Origin: Candidatus Omnitrophota bacterium
Lineage (GTDB): Bacteria; Omnitrophota; Gorgyraeia; Gygaellales; Profunditerraquicolaceae
Assembly: GCA_023247875.1 (NCBI GenBank)
Contig: JAHFFQ010000022.1
Coordinates: forward strand, 1-13,162
DNA: 13,162 nt
Direction of reading: 5' to 3'
Shown: positions 8,098 to 13,162 of the stretch, in pieces
How positions within the stretch are numbered: the stretch's first letter is position 1
How the letters are laid out: the number at the start of each line of letters is the position of its first letter
Position numbers and translations under genes: made by a program
The notes under the pieces: model-generated
The model's input: the letters and a program-made list of their open reading frames with translations, nothing else
Told to the model about the DNA's origin: nothing
Database searches by the model: none

Positions 8098-8124
8098 ATT
8101 ATAACACTGAAAAAACCCTGTCAA
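8098..8124 (-). promoter_or_regulatory. Consensus promoter of the sigma / zf-HC2 / CHAT operon, predicting a leaderless mRNA
   Basis: In gene sense TTGACA (8124-8119), a 15-base spacer and a perfect TATAAT (8103-8098). The spacer is 1-2 bases below optimum. The A/T-rich run just upstream of the -35 box (about 8125-8135) could act as an UP element. Transcription would start near 8091, one base before the ATG at 8090, which agrees with the lack of any ribosome site. Confidence 0.65.
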
Positions 8125-8133
8125 ACAAAAAAA

Positions 8134-8294
8134 TTGAGCACCTTAAGTCTTTGTCTAGCGAAATTTGAGCACTTCAAATCTTTGATCTGGCGAAATCCTT
8201 ACGCTTGCTGTAAAGACCTGCCGAGTTTACGAGGCAGGATGGACACCTTATAGCTTTGTTTTAGCGAAATACTTGCGAGTGTTAACGAGCAAGT
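8134..8294. repeat. Degenerate 31-32 bp repeat (three copies) interleaved with same-loop hairpins
   Basis: This accounts for most of the gene-free stretch between the sigma operon and hppA. On the plus strand three units lie at 8134-8164, 8165-8196 and 8240-8270. Each starts TTGAGCAC or the variant TGGACACC, carries a central CTTTG and ends GCGAAAT. Two hairpins follow: CCTGCC/GGCAGG (8217-8222 and 8233-8238, loop GAGTTTACGA) and ACTTGC/GCAAGT (8271-8276 and 8289-8294, loop GAGTGTTAACGA). The stems differ in sequence while the loops are alike. A looser inverted repeat lies at about 8197-8215. No reading frame here is convincing. It may be an intergenic repeat family or a structured regulatory region next to the sigma promoter. 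Confidence 0.6.
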
Positions 8295-8299
8295 AGACT

Positions 8300-8400
8300 G
8301 GGACGTTGTTTGATCCAATCGGAAAAGTGTCCCCTCCCTGGCAACCGAGGTATCGGTGGCAGAAAGGGGACAGTTTTCGCTTTAAAAACAGAAACGTCCC
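8300..8400. repeat. Nested palindromic element (REP- or MITE-like) abutting the hppA stop codon
   Basis: There are three concentric inverted repeats. The outer pair is GGGACGTT (8300-8307) with AACGTCCC (8393-8400). The middle pair is AAAAGTGTCCCC (8323-8334) with GGGGACAGTTTT (8366-8377), 11 of 12 bases pairing. The inner pair is ACCGA-GGTA-TCGGT (8344-8357). The outer right end includes the last base of the hppA TAG. There is no reading frame inside, so if mobile it would depend on an enzyme elsewhere. It resembles REP-type or small non-autonomous elements; this class is inferred from structure only. Confidence 0.6.
8323..8377. terminator. Possible bidirectional terminator hairpin downstream of hppA
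   Basis: The middle palindrome of the element has A-rich and T-rich ends on both strands (AAAA...CCCC / GGGG...TTTT) and lies 23 bases after the hppA stop. As RNA it could form a long GC-rich stem ending in UUUU. The U tract is only four bases, so termination may be weak. Confidence 0.4.
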
Positions 8401-10499
8401 TACTTAATTAAAGTGTTTTTGATGATAAACGAGGCAAATACGATGGAGACCATGGACATAAGCTTGATCAATATGTTTAAGCTTGGGCCAGAGGTATCCT
8501 TAAAAGGATCTCCGACAGTATCCCCGACTACAGTAGCTTTATGCGCAAGCGATCCTTTACCGCCGTGGTGGCCCTCCTCCACGAATTTCTTGGCATTATC
8601 CCAGGCACCTCCGGAGTTAGCCATCATGACCGCCAGTACAAACCCGGTAACAGTTGCGCCGACCAAAAGCCCGGCAACCGCGTCAATACCCACTAACAAT
8701 CCTACCCCTATAGGAGCAGCAATTGCCAAAAGAGAAGGCATGATCATCTCTTTCTGCGCTGCTGCGGTAGCAATACTCACGCAGCGCGCATAATCCGGTT
8801 TGGCTTTACCTTCCATAAGCCCGATTATTTCTTTAAACTGCCTGCGCACCTCAACCACAATCTTACCTGCCGCCCTTCCCACCGCGCGCATGGTCATGGA
8901 ACAGAATAAAAATGGGAGCATGCCGCCCAAAAATAAACCCACCAGCACCGTTGGATTCATCATACTCGCATTTATATCCTTACCAAAAAGCATAACCTGG
9001 TCCTTATACGCGGCGATCAATGCCAATGCAGTCAAGGCTGCTGAACCGATAGCAAAGCCTTTTCCGGTTGCCGCGGTAGTGTTCCCCAGGGCATCCAGGG
9101 CATCGGTCCTCTTTCTTACTTCAGGAGGTAATTTGGACATCTCAGCGTTGCCTCCGGCATTATCCGCGACCGGCCCATAAGCATCGGTAGCCAAAGTTAT
9201 ACCCAAAGTAGAAAGCATACCAACCGCTGAGATCGCGATACCATAGAGGCCGGCATTGAAGTTCGCTGCTCCTCCGGACAAAAAGAAACTGGCTAAAATA
9301 GCAACGCATACGATAATTACCGGGATAGCGGTAGACATCATACCTACCGCAATGCCGCCGATAATTACGGTAGCCGGACCGGTTAAAGAAGCATCGGCAA
9401 TAGAACGAGTTGGCTTAAATCCACTGGAGGTATAATACTCAGTGCATAAGCCGATCAAAACACCGGCAACCAAACCTGCCAGCACTGACCAGTAGACCCC
9501 CAGATGCCCAATACCTAATGTTGCTTTCACCAGAAAAAAAGAGAATATCGCCACTAATAACGAACTGGTAAATACGCCTTTACGTAAAGCTGCCAGCAGG
9601 ATTTTTTGACTGGCCTGCTCTCCGCTCTTGACGAAAAATGTCCCGATGATTGAAGCGACAACGCCTACAGCTGCCATAACCATAGGCACAGTTACCCCGG
9701 AAACACCAAGGCCGGCAGCAACTCCCAAAGCCGAAGTGGCAACGATAGAGCCGACATAGGATTCATAAAGGTCAGCCCCCATTCCGGCAACATCCCCTAC
9801 GTTATCCCCTACGTTATCGGCAATAACTGCCGGGTTGCGTGGATCATCCTCCGGAATTCCTGCTTCCACTTTACCTACCAGATCCGCTCCCACATCCGCG
9901 GCTTTGGTAAAAATACCGCCGCCTACCCTGGCAAAAAGCGCCATGGAACTGGCTCCCATCCCAAAGCAGAGCATGGTTGAAGTAATTGCCGCGATCTTAT
10001 CGGCTCCTATAGGCAAAGGATGAGCCGAATAATACCAGTTAAGGAAATAATACCAGACACTTAAATCCAGCAATCCCAAGCCAACCACAGTAAGCCCCAT
10101 AACTGCCCCGCTTGAAAAAGCCACGCGCAGGCCTGAATTCAAACTTCTGGAAGCAGCCTGGGCAGTGCGGTCGGAGGACTGCGTGGCAATAGTCATTCCG
10201 ATAAACCCGGAGAGGCCTGAAAAAAATCCTCCGGACAAAAAAGCAAAGGGGACAAATATGACCAGGTAATTCTTCATGGCCATAGCCAGAAGAATGAAAA
10301 ATACAACTATAAAATACATGGAAACACCCAGGTACTGCCTCTTCAAATAAGCCCGCGCGCCGATACGCACTGCCTGGGCGATCTCCTTCATCCTATCTGT
10401 GCCTTCATCCATCTTTAAGATACTCAAGGCCAGATAAAACGCAAAACCTAGGGCTAAAATGGCTCCAACGGGTGCCAACAACAATAGATCAAAACCCAT
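8400..10499 (-). CDS. hppA: Membrane-bound pyrophosphatase (K+-dependent ion pump)
   Basis: The 699-residue, roughly 16-helix membrane protein couples hydrolysis of pyrophosphate to pumping of H+ or Na+ out of the cytoplasm. The substrate-site motif [12 protein letters not shown] (218-229) continues into [14 protein letters not shown]. Further acidic motifs are [17 protein letters not shown] (438-454) and [18 protein letters not shown] (659-676). [10 protein letters not shown] (472-481) has Ala rather than Lys after GNTT, the signature of the K+-dependent subfamily. Glu246 in [10 protein letters not shown] sits where the Na+-pumping Thermotoga enzyme has its key glutamate, so Na+ pumping is possible but not proven. 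AAGGAG lies 10 bases before the ATG. It appears monocistronic, with its own promoter and a repeat element right at its stop codon. It probably recycles biosynthetic PPi to help maintain the ion gradient. Confidence 0.96.
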   Translation of the reverse strand: MGFDLLLLAPVGAILALGFAFYLALSILKMDEGTDRMKEIAQAVRIGARAYLKRQYLGVSMYFIVVFFILLAMAMKNYLVIFVPFAFLSGGFFSGLSGFIGMTIATQSSDRTAQAASRSLNSGLRVAFSSGAVMGLTVVGLGLLDLSVWYYFLNWYYSAHPLPIGADKIAAITSTMLCFGMGASSMALFARVGGGIFTKAADVGADLVGKVEAGIPEDDPRNPAVIADNVGDNVGDVAGMGADLYESYVGSIVATSALGVAAGLGVSGVTVPMVMAAVGVVASIIGTFFVKSGEQASQKILLAALRKGVFTSSLLVAIFSFFLVKATLGIGHLGVYWSVLAGLVAGVLIGLCTEYYTSSGFKPTRSIADASLTGPATVIIGGIAVGMMSTAIPVIIVCVAILASFFLSGGAANFNAGLYGIAISAVGMLSTLGITLATDAYGPVADNAGGNAEMSKLPPEVRKRTDALDALGNTTAATGKGFAIGSAALTALALIAAYKDQVMLFGKDINASMMNPTVLVGLFLGGMLPFLFCSMTMRAVGRAAGKIVVEVRRQFKEIIGLMEGKAKPDYARCVSIATAAAQKEMIMPSLLAIAAPIGVGLLVGIDAVAGLLVGATVTGFVLAVMMANSGGAWDNAKKFVEEGHHGGKGSLAHKATVVGDTVGDPFKDTSGPSLNILIKLMSMVSIVFASFIIKNTLIK

Positions 10500-10527
10500 T
10501 TTTACTACGCTCCTTTCAGGGATCTTT

Positions 10528-10553
10528 GAAACTTATTTCTTCTTTGAAGTTTC
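10528..10553 (-). other. Hairpin in the hppA 5' leader
   Basis: GAAACTT (10528-10534) and AAGTTTC (10547-10553) form a perfect 7-bp stem with a 12-base loop, inside the roughly 60-base leader between the predicted hppA start and its ribosome site. It is A/T-rich and leaves the Shine-Dalgarno free, so any regulatory role is speculative. No known riboswitch is recognisable. Confidence 0.3.
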
Positions 10554-10568
10554 TAAAAATTAGGATGA

Positions 10569-10596
10569 ATAATAGCACAACTGCGTTGGTTGTCAA
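10569..10596 (-). promoter_or_regulatory. Sigma-70-type promoter of hppA
   Basis: In gene sense TTGACA (10596-10591), a 16-base spacer and TATTAT (10574-10569), with a predicted start near 10562. The -35 box begins 6 bases after the stop codon of the small membrane protein upstream. The region 10501-10602 otherwise holds only the hppA leader. Confidence 0.7.
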
Positions 10597-10602
10597 CAAA
10601 AA

Positions 10603-10893
10603 TTACTTGAGCTTCTCCTTTTCTTCAACTACCTTCCCTTCCACATCAATAATCCTGCCGTAAGACCTGCGGCTCGGACCATCGGAGGCCGAACCACGGC
10701 CATTCTGGCCGACTTGCCTGCTTATCCTTCGGATGAAGAGATGTATTTGTAAGATGAAGATAAATATAAGTGCTCCTTCGATACTTAACCATATGAGAGT
10801 TGAATGAATAAATAATTTGCCGAAGAAAAGATTAAAGATTATAAGCAGGGGCATCAAGCAGCCGGATTGTCCTGCCCATATAAGTTGAGGCAT
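10603..10893 (-). CDS. Small two-helix membrane protein of unknown function
   Basis: Starting at the ATG at 10893 the product has 96 residues. Two hydrophobic segments (about residues 12-30 and 33-54) are followed by a basic, then charged cytoplasmic-looking tail that contains YGRIIDVEGKVVEE and ends in Lys. I do not recognise a family. The start overlaps the nitroreductase stop as TGATG and is preceded by GGGAG at 8 bases, so a real, translationally coupled gene is likely. An upstream in-frame TTG at 10908 is possible but needs no invoking. It is the last gene of the thioesterase-nitroreductase operon and ends 6 bases before the hppA -35 box. Confidence 0.65.
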   Translation of the reverse strand: MPQLIWAGQSGCLMPLLIIFNLFFGKLFIHSTLIWLSIEGALIFIFILQIHLFIRRISRQVGQNGRGSASDGPSRRSYGRIIDVEGKVVEEKEKLK

Positions 10894-11396
10894 CAAAATT
10901 TCTCCCAATGAATCAGCTCTTTAAGTTGGCGTTTTTCCGATTCAACAAACGCGTTTTTTTCCTGGGGGTAACCCAAGGCGATCAAGCTTACCAGCTTCAT
11001 GCCCGGAGGGGAGTTTAGCAGAGAGATTACCTGAGGGCAGTAAGGTTTTTTATCCCCGGCGATCCAGCAGGTGCCGACACCTAAAGCCGCAGCGGCAAGC
11101 AGGATATTACAGGTCGCCGCGCAGCCATCCTCCAGGTAATACTTGGTATCCGTGCAAAACACCGCGATACAGGCAGCTGCCTGAGCCAGGAATGAGCCGT
11201 TTTCAGCCAAATTAGCCAACCCTGCTAATTTATCCTTATCAACAACCAGCACGAACTCCCAGGGCTGCACATTCCTGGCCGTAGGAGCAAACCTGGCAAT
11301 ATCAACAATTGTTTCCAGGTCGCTCTTAGGTATGCTTTTATTTTGAAATCTTCTTATGCTGCGCCTTGTCCGCAATAGCTTTATGAAATCATTCAT
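10893..11396 (-). CDS. Nitroreductase-family FMN oxidoreductase
   Basis: The 167-residue protein is of the compact nitroreductase type. It has the FMN-binding RRSIRRF (11-17), PTARNVQPWEFVLV (38-51), the segment DGCAATCNILLAAAALGVG (90-108) and the terminal LGYP (141-144). Such enzymes are homodimers that use NAD(P)H to reduce nitroaromatics, quinones or flavins; the physiological substrate cannot be read from sequence. The ATG at 11396 was chosen over a GTG at 11405 because GAGG lies 8 bases before the ATG while the GTG overlaps that ribosome site. It follows the thioesterase by 34 bases and overlaps the next gene by one base. Its several cysteines have no obvious cluster-binding spacing. 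Confidence 0.9.
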   Translation of the reverse strand: MNDFIKLLRTRRSIRRFQNKSIPKSDLETIVDIARFAPTARNVQPWEFVLVVDKDKLAGLANLAENGSFLAQAAACIAVFCTDTKYYLEDGCAATCNILLAAAALGVGTCWIAGDKKPYCPQVISLLNSPPGMKLVSLIALGYPQEKNAFVESEKRQLKELIHWEKF

Positions 11397-11430
11397 ATTC
11401 TGCACCTCTAAGAATTTATATTAAGCAAGA

Positions 11431-11805
11431 TTACGCCAGTTTTTTACGGAGATCTTCGGGGATGGCCTTTGGTTTTAAATTCTTATCCACGCAAACAAGT
11501 ACGGTTTTAGCCTTGACAATAAGCTGCTTGTTTTGGTTGTTAATCTCATGTAAAAATTCGATACGCGCTCCGCCAACAACCCCCTGGGTAAAAACCTCAA
11601 GCTCATCCCCGTAAAAAGCCGGAAATTTATAATCCACCTCCTGGCGGGCCACCACAAACATGGTCCCGCTGTCAGCCAACTGCTTGATCGAGGTGTTTTT
11701 TAAGTCAAAATATTCGGTTCGCGCCTCCTCCAGGAATTTAAGGTAATTGGCGTAATAAACCACTCCCCCGCAATCAGTGTGATGATAATAAATACGCGTC
11801 TTCAT
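11431..11805 (-). CDS. Hotdog-fold acyl-CoA thioesterase, YbgC/4HBT family
   Basis: The 124-residue protein has the family motif YYHHTDCGGVVYYANYLKF (6-24), with the conserved Asp11 and the long hotdog helix after it. FVVARQEVDYKFPAFYGDELEVFT then forms the central strands. YbgC-type enzymes hydrolyse short or medium acyl-CoA thioesters; in Proteobacteria ybgC often neighbours tol-pal genes, which are not in this window. The Shine-Dalgarno AAGGGA lies 10 bases before the ATG and forms part of a predicted hairpin at 11818-11841. It is the first gene of a three-gene operon with nitroreductase and a small membrane protein. Confidence 0.9.
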   Translation of the reverse strand: MKTRIYYHHTDCGGVVYYANYLKFLEEARTEYFDLKNTSIKQLADSGTMFVVARQEVDYKFPAFYGDELEVFTQGVVGGARIEFLHEINNQNKQLIVKAKTVLVCVDKNLKPKAIPEDLRKKLA

Positions 11806-11817
11806 ATATTTATAATC

Positions 11818-11841
11818 CCTTTCTCAAAAGGTAAAGAAAGG
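11818..11841 (-). promoter_or_regulatory. Hairpin overlapping the ribosome site of the thioesterase gene
   Basis: CCTTTCT (11818-11824) and AGAAAGG (11835-11841) on the plus strand form a perfect 7-bp inverted repeat with a 10-base spacer. In the transcript the proximal arm contains the AAAGG part of the thioesterase Shine-Dalgarno, so folding would mask it. No ligand or sensor is evident. It directly joins the palindromic repeat at 11843. Confidence 0.35.
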
Positions 11842-11842
11842 A

Positions 11843-11902
11843 ATACCCTTGTGGGTGATACCTCGCGCTTATAATGAATTGCGCGAGTATACCCTCGTGG
11901 GT
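11843..11902. repeat. 60-bp palindromic repeat element in the mtaB-thioesterase gap
   Basis: Two near-identical 14-base copies, ATACCCTTGTGGGT (11843-11856) and ATACCCTCGTGGGT (11889-11902), each containing ACCC/GGGT arms, flank a 7-bp stem CTCGCGC/GCGCGAG (11862-11868 and 11881-11887) with a 12-base A/T-rich loop. The whole element is nearly its own reverse complement. This is the layout of REP/BIME-type intergenic repeats. It lies within the predicted leader of the thioesterase operon. Confidence 0.6.
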
Positions 11903-11904
11903 AG

Positions 11905-11932
11905 ATTTTAACTCTAATCTAATATTTGTCAA
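11905..11932 (-). promoter_or_regulatory. Candidate promoter of the thioesterase operon, starting inside the end of mtaB
   Basis: In gene sense TTGACA (11932-11927) lies within the last codons of mtaB, followed by a 16-base spacer and TAAAAT (11910-11905). The predicted start is near 11898, giving a leader of about 90 bases that contains most of the palindromic repeat. The -10 box is weaker than in the other promoters here. Confidence 0.5.
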
Positions 11933-13142
11933 CATATTCCCCGACTAAACTGCCTCCGGCGATAGTTTTCAGCTTAGCCCGCACCACCATGTTGGCCAAA
12001 CCCGGCTTAAAAGGCAATTTTACCTTCAGGTAATTATCTGTCAGTCCTTCCAGGAGGCCGGCATCATCATTAGAAACTCCTTCAATCAAAACTAACTCTG
12101 TTTTACCCGTGAAACTCTTCATAAACTTTTCCCTGGACTCTGCGGCTATCTTCTCAAGGCGCATGCAGCGTTGGCGGATCAATTTCGGCTCAACCTTATC
12201 CTCAAATTCAGCGGCCCTGGTACCGGAACGGGAGGAGTAAGGGAATATATGGGTGTTTAAAGGCATGATCTTCCTTACTAAATCAAGCGTATTCTCAAAA
12301 TTCTCCTCGCTTTCTCCCGGGAATCCGACCAGGCAGTCCGTAGTAATAGATACTCCGGGGATATCGCGTTTTACCCCGGCAACCAATTCCTGATATTTTT
12401 TACCGGTATATTTACGGTTCATCCGCATCAAGATACGGTCATCTCCGCTCTGCATAGGAATGTGCAGGTGCCGGCAGAGCTTTTTACTTTGGCCCATACG
12501 GTTGATTAGCTTTAAAGAAACATCCCCCGCTTCAATTGAGCTAAGCCTGATACGCTCCAAACCTTCTATCCCCTCTAAAATATCGAGCACATCAACCAGC
12601 CCTTGCCCGGATGAAAGATCCCTGCCATACGCTCCAAGGCAAATCCCGGTAAGGACGATCTCCTTGTATCCGCAGGCAACCAGCGCTTTTGCCTCTTTAA
12701 ACACCTGCTGAAGCCTTTTACTCCTCTGGCTGCCCCTGACCAAAGCCACCTTGCAATAGGCGCAGAAATTCGCGCAGCCATCCTGGATTTTCAGGAAAGC
12801 CCGGGTATGCCCGCTGAATCCGCTTATCCCTTCGGGAAAAAAACTTTTTTTTATTACTAAACCGATACCCCTGATATTTGCCAATTGCCCCCAATCCTTT
12901 TCCGCCAGGCATCCTGTCACTATTACCTTTGCTTTTGGATTAACCTTGACGCATCTACGAATGATATTGCGGGATTTCTGATCTGCTCCTGAGGTAACGG
13001 TACAGGTGTTTACCAGGAAATAATCCGGCCTTTTAAGACCATCTGTTTCGCGGAAACCCCTGTTCAGGAACCTTTCTCTGATACTTTGAGTATCATACTG
13101 GTTGGCCTTGCAACCGAGGGTAAAAAATTTAATGCTCTTCAT
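11919..13142 (-). CDS. mtaB: tRNA t6A37 methylthiotransferase MtaB (radical SAM)
   Basis: This enzyme converts t6A37 to ms2t6A37 in ANN-decoding tRNAs. The 407 residues show the methylthiotransferase layout. The N-terminal domain has three auxiliary-cluster cysteines, Cys11 in LGCKANQYD, Cys47 in VNTCTVT and Cys78 in VTGCLAE. The radical SAM core has Cys123, Cys127 and Cys130 (DGCANFCAYC). A TRAM-like RNA-binding domain occupies roughly 340-405. The spacer ending GHTRAFLKIQDGC is typical of MtaB rather than MiaB or RimO. The segment after the cluster reads CKVALVRGSQRSK, where most relatives have a C-x-VPYARG form, so the proline is replaced. No Shine-Dalgarno is seen before the ATG at 13142, where the 20 remaining bases are A/T-rich; the start could be coupled to a gene outside the window. 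Confidence 0.93.
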   Translation of the reverse strand: MKSIKFFTLGCKANQYDTQSIRERFLNRGFRETDGLKRPDYFLVNTCTVTSGADQKSRNIIRRCVKVNPKAKVIVTGCLAEKDWGQLANIRGIGLVIKKSFFPEGISGFSGHTRAFLKIQDGCANFCAYCKVALVRGSQRSKRLQQVFKEAKALVACGYKEIVLTGICLGAYGRDLSSGQGLVDVLDILEGIEGLERIRLSSIEAGDVSLKLINRMGQSKKLCRHLHIPMQSGDDRILMRMNRKYTGKKYQELVAGVKRDIPGVSITTDCLVGFPGESEENFENTLDLVRKIMPLNTHIFPYSSRSGTRAAEFEDKVEPKLIRQRCMRLEKIAAESREKFMKSFTGKTELVLIEGVSNDDAGLLEGLTDNYLKVKLPFKPGLANMVVRAKLKTIAGGSLVGEYVDKY

Positions 13143-13162
13143 TTAATTTAATAAAACTTGCG

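Noticed and set aside
8091..8160. ECF-type autoregulated promoter for the sigma gene
   Set aside because: No GAAC-like -35 with a matching -10 is seen; the region carries a sigma-70 consensus instead.
8134..8294. CRISPR array
   Set aside because: Only three degenerate units with unequal, partly structured spacing, and no cas genes. The units are not identical as CRISPR repeats would be.
8413..9180. Plus-strand reading frames opposite hppA
   Set aside because: They are antisense shadows of conserved hppA motifs, without ribosome sites or recognisable domains.
10893..10908. TTG at 10908 as the start of the small membrane protein
   Set aside because: The ATG at 10893 has a good ribosome site and a TGATG coupling with the nitroreductase stop.
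11396..11405. GTG at 11405 as the nitroreductase start
   Set aside because: It overlaps the Shine-Dalgarno GAGG that serves the ATG at 11396 at ideal spacing.
1..13162. tRNA, rRNA or recognisable riboswitch
   Set aside because: No cloverleaf, rRNA stretch or known SAM/S-box-type leader was seen. In particular, the short leader of the sulfur operon is too small for a riboswitch.

Overview
The window reads as ordinary chromosomal DNA from an uncultured, compact-genome Gram-negative-type bacterium. The gene style (K+-dependent membrane pyrophosphatase, MetX/MetW methionine route, very short intergenic gaps, mid-40s GC by eye) would fit Candidatus Omnitrophota or a nearby lineage. That placement is an impression from gene content, not a phylogenetic result. 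Every convincing gene is on the minus strand, so the window is best read from right (13162) to left (1).

Right to left: mtaB, a tRNA ms2t6A methylthiotransferase, is followed by a 60-bp palindromic repeat and a small operon of a hotdog thioesterase, a nitroreductase and a two-helix membrane protein of unknown function. Next comes hppA, a membrane-bound pyrophosphatase, with its own consensus promoter. Between hppA and the next operon lie about 300 gene-free bases filled with two kinds of repeat. One is a nested palindrome abutting the hppA stop codon. The other is an array of three degenerate 31-32 bp units interleaved with hairpins that share a loop but not a stem.

The centre is the most interesting part. 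It is a tight three-gene operon encoding an ECF-type sigma factor, a zinc-finger (zf-HC2) anti-sigma-like protein without a membrane helix, and a 727-residue protein with a caspase-like CHAT domain, one transmembrane helix and about eight TPR repeats. The order suggests a signalling module in which a membrane-anchored CHAT protease controls the zinc-finger protein and hence the sigma factor. That is a hypothesis from gene order and domains. The sigma gene has a near-perfect promoter placed so that its mRNA would be essentially leaderless.

The left third is a sulfur amino acid operon: an Rrf2 regulator with three iron-sulfur-type cysteines, metY, cysK, metX and metW (metW runs off the left edge). 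It starts from a consensus promoter with a perfect 7-bp inverted repeat over the predicted start site, the natural place for an Rrf2 operator. The genes cover homoserine activation, direct sulfhydrylation to homocysteine, and cysteine synthesis from O-acetylserine. In several places the promoter of one unit begins within a few bases of, or inside, the end of the preceding gene, so transcription units are packed with almost no insulating DNA.
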